NCBI GenBank assembly: GCA_003439945.1
Contig: QVRM01005490.1
Coordinates: 248,001 to 312,000 of the forward strand
From: Dermanyssus gallinae
Lineage: Eukaryota; Arthropoda; Arachnida; Mesostigmata; Dermanyssidae
DNA: 64,000 nucleotides
Direction: 5' to 3'
How positions within the stretch are numbered: the stretch's first letter is position 1; the number at the start of each line of letters is the position of its first letter. The position numbers and the translations under genes were made by a program. The notes under the pieces are model-generated. The model was not told the origin of the DNA. It ran no database searches and saw only the letters and a list, made by a program, of their open reading frames with translations. Shown here one piece after another: positions 32,568 to 45,134 of the stretch.

Positions 32568-34600
32568 CTATCCACTCAAACATATGTGGTGATGGTATCC
32601 GTGCCATGTCACTCGACAGATTAGTGCTCGGTTCTTCTGGGCTCCTCTCTTCCATTTGTCCGAGCAAAACGCTGATCCGTCTGTATAGTTATTAGTCGCA
32701 AACTTCACGTTGCGTATCTCCCGAAACTCCCTATATACTGTGAGTACGGCTTCACTAAGAGGTAGTCCGTCTAGGGCAAAGTCCTCTGTAAAGGTTCGTT
32801 CGCGACATAGTTCAAGAGCGAATGTAGCAGAGGCGTTTTTGGGTAGACCTAGCACGCGCTTGATATAGAGTGCCTTTAAACGGTCTAGCCTTTTCAGATC
32901 GCTTACAGTCAGAAAAGGTGCTATTGCAGGTAGGCCGTATCGTATAATAGGGACAATTTTTAGCCTGAATATGTTTAGCGCTGTCTTCAAGTCAATATCT
33001 CGAAGTTTACCGAGAAGCATGACAGTAGCTGTCGCCTTGGCTAGTATTTTTTCGACATGTCTGCTAAAAGAGAGTCTCGGTGTCAGTGTAACGCCGAGAT
33101 AAGAAAAGTGGTTGACAATCTCCAATGCAATGCCATTAATTTTGATGCGGCGGTCGGCTGCGGCGTCTGCCCCTCCTCGGCTAAAGCGAAGGACTTTTGT
33201 TTTATCTATGTTGATTGTTAACCTGTTCTCTTTGCACCAATTAACTGTTATGTTTAGGAAATACTGCAGATGTTCACGCGACTTTGCAAATATGACTAGG
33301 TCATCTGCGTAGAAGGCGTGCGCAGCTTTTGCATCGCGTAGAAGATCCGATAGGGTTGCTATGTACATTATAAACAGGAATGGGCTAGCAGGATCTCCTT
33401 GGGCCAATCCTACCGTTTGCGTTATGGTGTCGTTGACATAATGACATAAGGTACTTTTATTATCACATAAAGAGATGCGTGGTAGTACAATTAAGCAAAG
33501 TTCTAGAAGAGAAGGTGCGGAGAAGGCTCATATGCATTGCGTTATTTTTCACAGTAAAATATATACTTTAGGCTTAAATCTGACGGCTATTAATCCACCA
33601 GACACAGCAGGGCCACAAACAAATACGTTACAAATGCATTCTACTAACAAGGCAACAATGAAAAACTAACCTATCCCCAAACATGAATGAACATGGTGTA
33701 CATTTTTCATGCAAAATATTTACTATGGGTTTATCTAGTATATACAGTTTCTAAGTGATATAATCTGGTTGTAGGGATGGATTCCTTTTTTTAATGCAGT
33801 CGTTCCCAATGTAGTTTCAACTTTGACCTAAGAGTGTTTGCGATGAGCCGACTGGCTGATAGTGATGTTGAAGATGGCATCCGTCATCAGCAATATTGAT
33901 AATGTCTATGGCGCGACACTCACTCCTCATTACTAAGTTACGCAGGATCTGTACAATTGCGGTGAATGACGAGTCTAAGTTCGTCAACTCTTGTTTTAAA
34001 ACTTATTTTCTTACAACCTTGTTTTGTCAAGTCACAGTTAAAATTGCCACTTATTACTACTTTTTATTTGCATAGACACAGAGTCCCATACAGTCACCGA
34101 CTCTCTATATCAGGTGAATTATAAGCACATATTTGGTAAAAGTAGCCAGTTATAGTGCGATGCATTTAGCAGCTTAAGAAGCACCTTAGCATGCTTCGGT
34201 GTTCCAATTGTCATTCCATTAAATACTTTGTAGCAGAGGACGGGGGATTCTAGTGGGCTCTATTTCCAAAGCCACTGCTTCTTAAAGTGACCAAGGGATT
34301 TGACGTTCCATAACAGACATTTCGATTGAGCTGCCATAAGTTCTCGGGGTGTATTGTGTCATTGATTACTGTCCATTTCTTTGTTTCTGTTGAGATCTCT
34401 CTCTCCTTGCTTGCAGTATTGGGCGCCAATTCTTGCCCCTCGCTCACTGCGCCAGATATTCTGTACAGCAAGTTGTCGCAATACGGGCGAAAGTGAATAC
34501 CCTCTGACCAGGCGGACGGATCTAGTAACTTAATGAACCTGCACGAATAGCTGTTGTATAATGTTTGGTTTCTGTCTGCAAGTTTTGTGACTTTCACTTC
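32568..34600 (-). pseudogene. LINE family C, RT 3' half plus decayed 5' parts
   Basis: The stretch 33440-32568 is an unbroken minus-strand frame. It runs VGLAQGDPASPFLF (RT box B), AFYADDLVIFAKS (catalytic), NRLTINIDKTKVLRFSRGG and HFSYLGVTLTPRL. The thumb VLGLPKNASATFALELC follows, ending ICRVTWHGYHH. The RT active site is intact, but nothing upstream of box B is in frame. Between 33780 and 34250 only traces of an endonuclease remain (GNFNCD-like at about 34030). The stretch 34597-34250 reads CRFIKLLDPSAWSEGIHFRP, which looks like an ORF1 C-terminus. The zinc knuckle end seen at 4.4 kb is missing. Confidence 0.7.
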
Positions 34601-35620
34601 TGGGTATATCCCTATTAGTCAAGCTACATGCTTTTTGGTCGCGTCGCAAAGTGTAACAGTTGTACGCGACTAACGAAAAGTACTCTAACATGCCGACAAT
34701 AAGAACCCCTATGAGTCAATAAAGAAATGTTTAACAAAACCACTCGTTTTTTAGTGTAGCTGGCATACAGAAATCCAAAATATGCGTGTATCCTAACAAC
34801 AAGAAAACTGCACATAGTGCTGACCAGGTGAGCAAAAGGAATTTAGGCCCTAGGCCGAAACATTTACAGGAGGTCATGCTGGACACCACCACGTTTTTAA
34901 TAACGGTTTTGTTTGGTGCTGCAGGCGATAGGAGTAATATGAATACGCAGCAAGATATTTGTTTATGTTATAATGTTGCCAGTTGCTTTCTATTGTCTAC
35001 CATTCCAATTAGAGAGAAATTGCAGCGACCTTCTCTGAAGGCTTGAAGAGACTACAGAGTGGTACTTAACTCAATATTGCGAGCAGGTAGCCATGCACGA
35101 TGTACCTGGTGTACACGTGCCGATCGTCCCAGGCTGATCGGGCCTACAACCAGCATGAGAAAGACACATCGAGTGCGTGTGTGGGGAAGAGATCTCCGCT
35201 GCTGCCTCCACTTTTTTCCTCTCATGCCACCATAAATTGATTTAATTGTGGGGTGGAAGGCTTACGCAATATTAGCCGAAGCGCCTGCACCATTGGCGCA
35301 CAGCCAGGCTGGACATACACAAATGGTCTCCAGGTTCTAAGGGCCCCAAAAAATGTATTTAATTCTAGAATAAGAAACTGTGTTTAATATGAAAAAAAAA
35401 ATGTGTTTAATTCTAGACTAAGGGACTGACTAATAATCGTTAAAAAATCAAGCACACATATAATTTTGTATGATATAACTGTCTGTCCGCCTGCGACAAA
35501 AACAGCCATCTGAGTACCAGACTGTCAGAGGCGACATTAAAACGTTCACTAGACCTTTTACGCTGAAGAGTCATCTTATTGTAATACAGTTACTACTGTA
35601 ATACAAGTAATCAACAAGTG
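34601..35620. other. Intergenic, possible repeat at 35090-35370
   Basis: No gene was seen. The stretch 35090-35370 is more GC-rich and structured than its AT-rich surroundings and may be a short interspersed repeat, but no second copy occurs in the window. A poly(A) tract lies at about 35391-35400. Confidence 0.35.
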
Positions 35621-35630
35621 CAAAACCGAC

Positions 35631-37141
35631 ATGAAAGGCGCAGCCACTAGCGTACCTTCCAAAGTTATCAAATATAGCATTTTCTTTCTCGCTTTTGTAA
35701 TTGCTCATATATATAATCTATCTATCGATACTGGTATCTTTCCACGCAGTTTCAAGAGGGCATGTGTAATTGCTCTTTACAAGGGGAATGGATCTCGCCA
35801 GGATGCTGGCAGCTATCAGCCAATCAGCTTGACCCCTTTTCTTTGCATTTGAACGATGTGTATTGTTGCAGATCTTGGCACACGTCGACTCTCTTTATTT
35901 CCTCTCTCCAAGACAATTTGGTTTTTGTGCGAGAAGATCTACCGAGACAGCTAATGCTTATATTTACCAGACTATCCTTAAGTCTTGCGCTCAGAGTAAT
36001 GGATGTCTCGCAATTGCTGTCGATATTAGCAAGGCTTTCGACTGTGTTGATTCTAAAATTTTGATCTCGATCCTTCGATCCCTAGGCTTTAATAATAACT
36101 GTTGTTTTTGGTTTCGGTCGTATCTTCAGGATCGTGTAATTACCGTCACTGGCCAATCAGCCTCATCCGGTCAGTTCTCTATGCGCCTTGGTATACCTCA
36201 AAGATCTGTAATGGGACCTTTTCTGTTTATACTCTATATCAATATAGCTCTACGGAGCCTTGATAGGTTCTCCGGGATACGTGCGGTATCTTACGCTGAT
36301 GACTGCACTCTGGTTGTCCCCTTATCTAAAGATAAGCTGCGGGCTAATTTTGATATGGCGAACGAAGCATTAGCAGTCTTCTGTTACGCGTTTTGTAACC
36401 TTCACATGAAGATCAACGCCACAAAAACCCAGGTTGTACTTTTCCGGACGCCTCACTCTCTCATAACCTTCTCCAGGGGCGACTTAGTCATGGATGGCAC
36501 TCTACTAGAACTGTCTCCAAATATCACCTGTCTGGGCTTAGTGTTCAATGAGCGTATGACGTGGAATAGCCACGCTAACATACTCCAACATAAATTTGCA
36601 CCTGCTGTTGCTGCACTTGCCCATCTTCGGCTTCGTGGGCTTCAAGTCCCTATCCTCGTCTTAGTGTATAAGGCGCTAGCAGAGCCTCACCTCTGCTATT
36701 GTAGTGTGTTTCAATCTCTGCAAAACAGAGCTATTCGTGCTATCTTTGGTCTGCGACCCAGAGAATCAGTCGCCTTTCTGCTCAAGGCACACGGTTGTTT
36801 TAGTGTGAAGCAACTGATATGTTTTCGAGCTGCCATTTTTGTTTACAAAATTATTAACAATCTTATAGAGACTGGCGACCTTTTCCAGATTACACCCTCT
36901 ATTGCTGCACCCTACCCCCTCCGAAACACACGACCTTACATCACCATTAACCTTCCGCCATCACGCCTACTTAAAAATGGACCACGTCATCACTCATTTG
37001 TTGTTTGAAATAGAATTCCTGCCCCCATTGCCACCATTCCCGGTCTTTCGGCCTTTAAGAGTAGCCTTAGAAAGTTTGTTTTTTCCTTGTGGTTTTTTAT
37101 TTTTATTTATTTATTGATTTTTATCGGTGCTCCATCTTGTT
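35631..37141 (+). pseudogene. L2/CR1-like LINE, RT-containing ORF2 fragment
   Basis: It starts inside ORF2 with YNLSIDTGIFPRSFKRACVI and YKGNGSRQDAGSYQPISLTP (RT fingers). There is a frame break at about 35850. From 35863 it continues SPRQFGFCARRSTETA, VDISKAFDCVD (first catalytic Asp), GIPQRSVMGPFLFILYIN (the usual PQG is PQR) and SYADDCTLVV. The frame ends at a TGA at 37006, yet the same frame continues NRIPAPIATIPGLSAFKSSL to 37141. That is the expected C-terminus, so TGA probably replaced a TGG codon. No endonuclease or ORF1 was found upstream, so the copy is 5' truncated. Confidence 0.8.
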
Positions 37142-39950
37142 AACGATTTTATTTAATTTTTATGGATCTTCCTTTAGTCATTTAATGATTTATCATTCAT
37201 TACCCGCACATGATCTCTGTTTTTGATATTGAATTGTCGTTCTTTTAAAAAGGTTTGTTGTTTATTAATAGAGGCGGACCTAATGGCTTTACCGTCGAAG
37301 AGAAGGTGGAACGGGTATTGGTATGGCAAATCCCCGCTTGCTTTTTGTAATCCGTCTTTGTATTACAGACCTGTATTTTTCCTTTAAGACGAATAAGTGA
37401 ACCTCTAAGATTAAAAGCTTAGGTTGAGCTAGAAAAAAGCCCCAACGAGCCACCAAGGCGATATCAACTTTGTAGTTAAACAATGACATAATACAGTACA
37501 TTATGTATAATGTATAATGCAATACAGTGCCCGTGCGTCTCTCGCAAAACCGCCACACACGCCTCGCCGCCGCTCTTCAATCCGTGCTCGGGCCACTCGT
37601 CACAAACCGCGTCTCGTCGACAGAACTTCATCCGGTCAAAAGGAATGGTCCCCAGCTGCACTTTCGTCTCTGAAAGCAGTGCTGAAGCAAGTACTGGCGA
37701 ACGTGCAGCCACAACGGACGTTGTAGCACAACGACCCGCACTCCACCAGGAACCACCGTCGTCCACAGAGCAGAGGTTGGACCCAGGGCTGTCGGTTCGA
37801 CTAAAAATTGGAGCAGACCGCGGAGAGTTGCTTGACAAAATAACCATCGTGCAATGGAATGTAGAAGACTCTATCTTTACTGCCACAATCTGCACTTTCA
37901 GGCATCGATGTCATCGTTCGTACAAAGACCTGGCAATCAAAGCCATTTGAATTATCGGGTTTCTACGCATCCCACTGCTTGGCTCGGCCTCCCTCAGGGC
38001 GAGGTCGACCGAGCGGCGGGGTATCGGTGCTGTACAACCAAAGGCTTGGGGATGTCAGCGTAGCACTTGCAGAGGGCGATTTGTTGGTACTGAACGGCAG
38101 CAGATTTAGTATCATAGCCGCTTATGTTCGTCCCTCGACCAGTGAGAATACGTCGGTTCTGATCGACAAGATCACTCGCGCAATGCATGCTCTTCCTTCT
38201 CTGTCCACTATACTCATCCTAGCCGGTGATTTAAACACACGCATCGACAAGCCAGATGAACTACGTACACACACTCTGCTCGCGCTGCTCGGGGACTTCG
38301 GATGTCGTTTACTCTCCGATAGCAGCATCTTTACTTTCGAAGGTTTCATGGGGCGGTCGGTAATCGACATATTTGCTACAAACGTCCAACTGGAATGATC
38401 TCTTTACATTGGCAAGAATAATTCGCTCTGCGAAGGGAGTTCTCTAAGATAGCACGTTCCAGTGGGAAGGCAGCGCGAGAGGCAGGTCCGCCCGGAAGGA
38501 ACGTTGGTCTTCCCAAGACGCTGGACGCAACCAAATTAGGCCCTAAGCTGGCAACCTTGTTCCCTGTTCCACGCGACCCAGACATCGATTCTTACGCCTG
38601 CACTTTAACCGACGTCCTGAAATTGTCAGAGGCGAGGCCGCGACGCCAGCGCCCGTGGTTTAATGCGACATATAAAATGGCGTCCACCGCATTACAACTG
38701 ACTCGCGAAGTGGCGCGACGGCATCCAGCATTGAGAAGTCTTTTCATTCTTGTAAGAACCTGGTACCGTCGGATACTCGAATCAGCCCGTCAGCAGCACC
38801 TTGAAAAGAAAGAGGACAAACTAGTGATAAGGGCATCGAAGGTAATATGTGTATGGGACGAGGAAACAACTGTCATGCGTGTGCTGGAACATCTTCAGTC
38901 GAACAAGGCGGCTGGGCCGGTCCTGATCCGCAACGAACACCTGAAGTAAGCGGCTGACATGGTTCCTTGTTGGACGAGTCTGTTCAACGCCTGCCTACGA
39001 CATGGACGTCTGCCAGCATGCTGAAGCAATGCTCTCCTTAGCATCATCCCGAAGAACAAAGGCAGCCCTCATGACGCATCCTCATGGCGGGCGATCGCGA
39101 AGAAGAGCTGCTGCTACAAGCTGCTGGCTCTCCTCATCACTCGGCGGTTGAAAATGTACGTGGAGGCTTGCTCCTGTATCCCGCCTGAGCAGCATAGGTT
39201 TCGTGCAGGTCACTCCACTATGACCGCTTGTGAGATTGTGCTGCAAGAGGTGCATCAGGCGATCCGGATGCCAAAACAAGCATTATTTGCGGTGTTTGTG
39301 GATTTAAAATCCGCGTTCGTTATGGCGCCACGTGACAAGATTCTAATGAACTCAGTGCGGGGTTCCTGAAAACATGCTACTGCTGATTTAGGCCATACTG
39401 CAGGAAAATTCGGTGAGCATAGACGAAGGAGTAGCCCTCCTAGACCCGTTTGTTCAGTCCACGGGTGTACCACAGGGTGATAATCTGAGCCCGCTTCTTT
39501 TCTCCCTATTGCTGAGCGATTTGCCACGACGCGTTCAAGACCAGTCCGGACACGTGAAAACTCTGCTATATGCCGATGATCTTGTGATTTTCGGAAGAAG
39601 TCGGTTTCACGTTCAGCAGGCCCTGCCAAAGCTGTTAGGGTATGTGGAAGAGACTAGCCTGTTGATTAGTATGGACAAGGCAGAGGCCAGTCGCCTCCTA
39701 CGGAATACAGGTCATCTGGGATTATCTCTCCTCGGCGCAACTCGAAAAGCTCGAGCAAATTAAGCCTGCAGTCCTGATGCGAGCTCTGGATCTGCACCGT
39801 ACATCGTTGAACAGATACGTTTATCTGCTATGTGACACGCCGTTGCTTATAGAGGACCTAAAGCGTAGGCGCAAACACCCTTCCATTCCGGCCTACGTGC
39901 AATTTATCAGCTCTTGGGAGGGGCGGAGATCGATCCCTTTCTATAGCACG

Positions 39951-39965
39951 GGTGCGAGTACCTCT
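39951..39965. repeat. 15-bp target-site duplication, left
   Basis: GGTGCGAGTACCTCT, identical to 40715-40729. It borders the R1-like insertion on its 3' (poly-A) side. Confidence 0.9.
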
Positions 39966-40714
39966 TTTTTTTTTTTTTTTAACCTGAGGTTGAAGGTAAA
40001 TCTTGCATAAGACACCGGGCGATACGTTGGGTATTCGCCGCGGTAGTGTCAGATTCTTACTGACTAAACACCCAACCGGTAAGTATCTTGGGGATGCCAT
40101 TCCGTACTAAAGTTGAATATTACTTCGAATAGCACCCTTGCAGGGACCAGCAGTCGGCGCTTATCGCCAACCTTGTCTTATCCCGCGGTTAGTCCTCAGG
40201 CTTGCTGGGCCGCCGTGGCGGCCAGCCGGGCAATCCTTGCCCGCTCCAGGTGGTCCTTGCGTTTCAGCAGCTCTTCCGCAAGCTGGGCTCCTTTGTGCCA
40301 GTGCTCCTCCGACGCGCAGATATACCTGACGAAGCCTTTCATTCCGTGTGCGCCGAGCTCTCGGGCTAGTTGTTGATCCATCCGCTCCTCTCGGACGTCC
40401 TGCAGCGCACTGCATAGTAGCAGGGTGTGCAGTGGGGAGTCCACGTCGCAGGCGGGGCACAGTGTACAGCTTTCAGCAATATCCTTAAACCTGGCCAGGT
40501 ACTGTTTGAAGTCGCCGTGGCCAGTCAGGAACTGCGTCATAAAGTACGTCGTGCCGCCACCTGGTCTGTTGATCCATTCTCCTATGTCCGGAATGATTTC
40601 GCGTGTGGAGGCGCCGGGTCGGTTTCCGACTACCGTGTCCCACCGGGCCTGCCACGCGAGCAATGTTTCGGCCTTCTGCTGCTCTGCGGCGAGTGTCGGG
40701 TCCGCCCATTTCCT
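39966..40714 (-). mobile_element. 5'-truncated R1-like LINE insertion with poly(A) tail
   Basis: 749 bp on the minus strand with a 15-nt poly(T) (39966-39980, the poly(A) tail when read from the element). It has a 3' UTR of about 215 bp and the end of ORF2. Identical 15-bp duplications flank it, so it is a complete target-primed reverse-transcription event. It lies inside, and splits, the family B-related LINE. Confidence 0.92.
40196..40714 (-). CDS. R1-like ORF2 C-terminal fragment
   Basis: An open frame from the insertion edge to the stop at 40196. It reads WADPTLAAEQQKAETLLAW, TREIIPDIGEWINRPGG, TYFMTQFLTGHGDFKQYLAR and then CTLCPACDVDSPLHTLLLC, a C-x2-C...H-x4-C zinc motif, followed by a helical Arg/Glu/Ala-rich tail. 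This is the region after the RT in R1-clade LINEs, thought to bind nucleic acid. No RT is present, so it encodes nothing functional. The open frame shows that the insertion is fairly young. Confidence 0.7.
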   Translation of the reverse strand, partial: RKWADPTLAAEQQKAETLLAWQARWDTVVGNRPGASTREIIPDIGEWINRPGGGTTYFMTQFLTGHGDFKQYLARFKDIAESCTLCPACDVDSPLHTLLLCSALQDVREERMDQQLARELGAHGMKGFVRYICASEEHWHKGAQLAEELLKRKDHLERARIARLAATAAQQA

Positions 40715-40729
40715 GGTGCGAGTACCTCT
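40715..40729. repeat. 15-bp target-site duplication, right
   Basis: Second copy of GGTGCGAGTACCTCT, at the 5' edge of the minus-strand R1-like insertion. Confidence 0.9.
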
Positions 40730-40974
40730 GAAACATGGAAACAGGCCGGACGAAGCGACACGTTTTCACGCGCTTCGCTGTTCATGGCATTCATCATGTT
40801 TTATGCGGGACGGGGGGTTTCAGATAGGTGTATCTGTATAAGATGTAGTGAAAGATGCCCCAGGTACCACGCGACATCGTGTGCTGCGGTACCGTCGTTA
40901 AATAGCCTATTAGATGCGACTCGGCGCAGGCAAGGTGCGGACGCACAGGAGGTTAGCTTTAACCACTTTTAATA

Positions 40975-42100
40975 TTTGTATAATAATTTAAACGTTCATA
41001 CAAGAGAATTGTATTTTTGAAGACACAAAATAAAACCCGGAATAGAACAGTACATACGCATGGAGTTTCTAGGGCGTTTCGGATAGTGTTCTCAATGGTT
41101 GGCTAGACGTCATATTCCTAGAAAGGCCCCTGCGAGTGCGCAGGGTACGGTATGTTGTACGGAACGCTGACTCTATTGATTAAGCAGGTCCGTCGGAAAC
41201 CATAAGCGTTTGAGTAATCTCTTGCGACTAGTCGAGCTCTTTCCAGGAACGTTGGTAGCGTTTTTTTTTCTAAATTCCGTTAGAAATAGAAATGTTCATG
41301 GATTCAGGACGAGTGATCTTCGGCATGTTTGTGTCCTTTTTTCCAAAGGCAATTGATTGCACGTGTTGTAGAGAGCTTTTGCCCTTACATTATGGACGAC
41401 AGGCTTTGAGTGTATTGTCACGAGCAATAAGATCTCCACGTAGTTAAACCATAGAGAAAAAAACTATTTGCTTCAAGAGCAATCGGGAACGGCGTTTCAC
41501 GAAAACAGGCGGCGGCCTAAAATTACCATATTTTATGACAGCCTGTCATTCGAACTTACTGAGACTAGTCCTGCAAACATATATAGTGCCTATGCTCTAA
41601 TCCTAGCTACGTTGGACTTTGTCTATTGTGAATGCAGGGACTTTGTTGATGCGGAGTTTAAAAAATAATACGCGGCTTACTGCCTAACTGATATAACAGC
41701 TTTACCATTCTTACAGGTTTTATAGATTAAGTTCTCACGAATATCGTATCTGTACCACCAAACGCTATAGGTTCCGGGACTTCTATAAAAACAATTTAAT
41801 AACGTCAAAAGACTTCTTTCCCCAAACAGAAAATTTATTTGTTTGATCATCTTTAATGGATTGTCTACGTGTGACCACCTTACCATATGATGTATCGAGG
41901 CGATTATCGAAACTAAGCCTATCATTTTTCTTCTGGTGATTAGCATCTAGAATGTATATTGTTTATTCTATAGTTGTGTGAGTGCATAACTGAACAATAT
42001 GAGCAAATTGAAATGAAGTAGTAAAGGTCTTCATATAGGTTTTCAATCTTGAATACGTCCCGAATGCAAGACAATCTGCAAATTACTTTTATAAAAGTTC
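40975..42100. other. Intergenic, nothing recognised
   Basis: AT-rich. Short frames without motifs, no clear repeat ends. Confidence 0.5.
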
Positions 42101-42104
42101 AGAA

Positions 42105-45000
42105 GGGATCTGAATTTCATAGCTTTTGTCTTCTACAAGTTAATCGTTAGATTTTTGTGCTCGTTATGTGGTTCCAGCATCCTCAGAGACATTTTAGATA
42201 CATGAACACTCTATTATATACCACGACGTCATCAGCATTGAGAGTTGTGCAAACACATGGGTCGTTGTCATTGACAAGGCCCGGTAGATCACTGATAGTA
42301 GGAGCGGGCTAAGATTATCGGGGAGATAGCCGGTGGTTTGCAGGAAAGGACGGTATTCCTGAATACCGTCACCTAAGATTACCGCGTTTGCTTTTAGGAT
42401 AGCTACAAGAATTCGCAAACCTCATGGGCCCATGCCAGTAAAGGCTAGCTTCTCCATGACGATCTTCAACTTTTCGATCGCACATTGAACTTCCATTAGA
42501 AAAAATGGAGCATCTCCTTGTTAGAATAACAGACGCTCGTATTCGTCCCATGATTCAAATGATACGGGTATAACCCCGGTGTGCTATTTGTAGTTGTAAA
42601 TGCGTCGATAAAGCGTTGGCGCAGACGGTCGGAGGCAACTGGACAATTAGAAAACGTAAAGTTCTTTCCAAGGGGTAGTCAAGCTGAAGTCTAGCCCCTA
42701 TAGTCATGCGATGTTTACTTTCCTTGAAGAACAAGATTCTCTTGAAATCTATCACCTTTCGGTACAAGCGACGGTGTCTACAGTAATAGTATTTTATCTA
42801 GGATAGGGGCTTAAAGTGCATAAGCTCTCATGCGATAGCAATATGAGTTAAACAACTTGAGTGACCGACTTCCCTTCAGTGTACGCCTATATGTAAAAGA
42901 ACACACTGCTCGTGTCAACATGTCGGAGAGCAGACTTGGCGACATTTCCAGCAGGTGATTGGGGTGTCACGCTAACTTATTTACGTCGACGCATTTACTG
43001 AGCACCTGGTACCTTGGCGTACTAGTGCTCCTAGCTTCGTCTTTTACTGTACTTTTAAATAAACTGGTCCATACTTTTTAAGTCCAGCAATTACAAGCCC
43101 AATTACTTGCCCGCCATATTCGATGTCTCCTTCAGGACCTGAGTAGGTAAATCTAACGATTGGGGGAAACCCACCCTTCTGCGAATTATCTTCAAGTCCA
43201 TCGCCATCCTCATAAAACGTTGGCGGCGGCGGAGTAGCACATATCTACAACCCATACTTTATAAGTTCTTGGCAAACGCTATTTGTCTTTTGGGAAGACG
43301 CAGCGGTATCACGCCTACATTCTCCGGTCAGAATAGCTGGGACATCAGTTGGAATAATCTCAACGGCAAGACTAATCTTTTCTACGAGCTGCTCAACAAC
43401 TGCAAATCCCAATAAAAAATAATTAGAAGGTGCTGAATACGACGGTGTTTTCTTCGGTCAGCGGGACCTTTGCCTGTTTGAGTCGCTGGGGCGGACCAGC
43501 AGCGAGACCCCTCTTACTGGCCAGTTGTGCGAGGGCCTTAAAGGTAGACAGTAGTGCAAAAAGTATCTTATAACATCGAAACGCTCAGTAGCGAACGTCT
43601 CTGTTAACAGAACAATATCGTAATAACCTGCAAGCTCGCAGCTTGGACCGGCCGAAAACACTGTCCAAATGCTCTCAAAAATCCACTGGCACTTAATTGA
43701 GTGGTCGGCCTCTGGAACGATTTGACCGGTAGTTGCGGCTATTGGACTGGTTGAAACATCGTGTCGAGTTGTTCTAGGTGTTTTACTTGACCTCTGTTTC
43801 CGCCTTCAACTTCTTAATAGCTTTCTTGAACGACTTGCATATGCGGATTAAGTCGGGTAGGAACGGAGCCAGTGTAAGTATTGAGGTGACAATCTGCTCG
43901 ACTCTGATGATGCCTTTCTTTCTAACCGTGATTACTGTTTCTTCGCGGCTTCTTCACTGTTTTTTGGTAACGGTAGTCCCACAAAAGCAGCTACGCTTTA
44001 AGCAGCAATATGGGCCATGCAATAATGCCACAGCATCTGCTGCTTTGTCTTCAAACGTGATAGCCTTAATTAGTACTGGTTTCTGGGCTTTCATGAGAGG
44101 CTGGCATATGATCGAGCCGCTATCGTGCACTTTAATAACACTGTTGGTTGTCGTTATGTAGAACTGGGTATTGAATAAACCATCAGATTGGCTCTCCCGG
44201 TATACAGATTTAGCCATGAAGCAAAGTCCGCAATCTCAGAATGGAGTTTATCCTTTCTGAAGTCAACCGGTCCAGGATTTTAGAAAACCTCAGATATAAT
44301 ATCAGGAGTTTTTGTTTTGCCTGCTTTGTGATTCAGAATTATGATACTGTGAGCTATTAACTATAGGGCAGTTGCATGCGCAACGGATCTCGGAGCTAAT
44401 TTACTGAAGAATCGCCAAAGAGTAAAGCTCTCTTCATTGTCCTCTGTGAAGGATCAGCCGCGCTCACAGCCTTGGCGGTGGTCGTCGTCTGCATGTCGAC
44501 CTGAGACTGCGGCTGGTTGTAAACTCTTCTAAGCCAGTCAACGAGCTCCTTTTCGATATAGATGCTTCTTTGGAACACGAGTGCAAATATGTCGGCGAGC
44601 TTTTGAACGCTGAATGGACCCGAGGCAAAATGCTGCCACCCAGTCATTCATCGACAAGGCAGATGATACAGATGGCCGAATAATGCCAGAGTTTGAACAC
44701 GTCTCCAGGATAGATACGGCGTCTCCGGCAAAACAGCCAGTCTTACACATAGACTGAGGAGATTCCGACTGTGGCTGGTTATAAAGGATTTATATATAAA
44801 TGATGCCTGATTTGGCTGATCATTAGTCGTCTTAATAAGCGGAAACCACTGGCAACCCGGCTCCGCGTTCCTTACTTGTACAGTTAGGTCGCCGAAATTA
44901 CCCGCCACTCTTGAGTTATCGCTTTTCGGCGACTCCTTGACTAGAAAGTCTAGAGCTAAATTCTTGCATCAGAGACTGTCGCTAGCCATTCATTAAGGAT
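42105..45000 (-). pseudogene. LINE family B, old copy with longer 5' end
   Basis: The minus strand matches the intact copy at 57.8-61.7 kb throughout. It has ORF1 (about 44900-43950: NDWVAAFCLGS, LADIFALVFQRSIYIEKEL and RALLFGDSSV), endonuclease (about 43660-43100: DIVLLTETFATERFDV), the linker (42767-42555) and part of the RT (42418-42194: AILKANAVILGDGIQEYRPF). It keeps ORF1 sequence upstream of where the young copy is truncated. About 440 bp corresponding to 59014-59457 are deleted near 42465. The 3' end after about 42105 is missing, and stops are common. Confidence 0.8.
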
Positions 45001-45134
45001 ATCCAACATCTGTTCGGGGAGCATTGTTGAAATGTGGTAGCCCTGGGTAAGAGAACCTGTGAAAACATGCGCGGATAAAATTGTTTACTCTAAAGTGTTT
45101 TATTAAAATTAAACACTAAGCGCATTTAGTGGCA

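Larger units (their letters stand above)
37510..40970 (+). pseudogene. LINE related to family B, decayed, interrupted by R1-like insertion
   Basis: Pieces in order on the + strand begin with endonuclease start ITIVQWNV (about 37846) and GGVSVLYNQRLG to ILAGDLNTRID and GRSVIDIFATN (37979-38398). A linker follows (38557-38949, with SNKAAGPVLIRNEHLK). RT follows with IPPEQHRFRAGHSTMTA and FAVFVDLKSAFV (39148-39369; second Asp of the box is lost), then GVPQGDNLSPLLFSLLLSDL and LYADDLVIFG (39413-39763), then a thumb piece to 39950. After the 39966-40714 insertion it resumes with RFAVHGIHHVLCG and CIRCSERCPRYHATSC (40760-40890), the zinc end. Its order matches the intact 985-residue ORF2 at 57.9 kb, but sequence divergence suggests a sister family. 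Stops and shifts are frequent. Confidence 0.75.
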
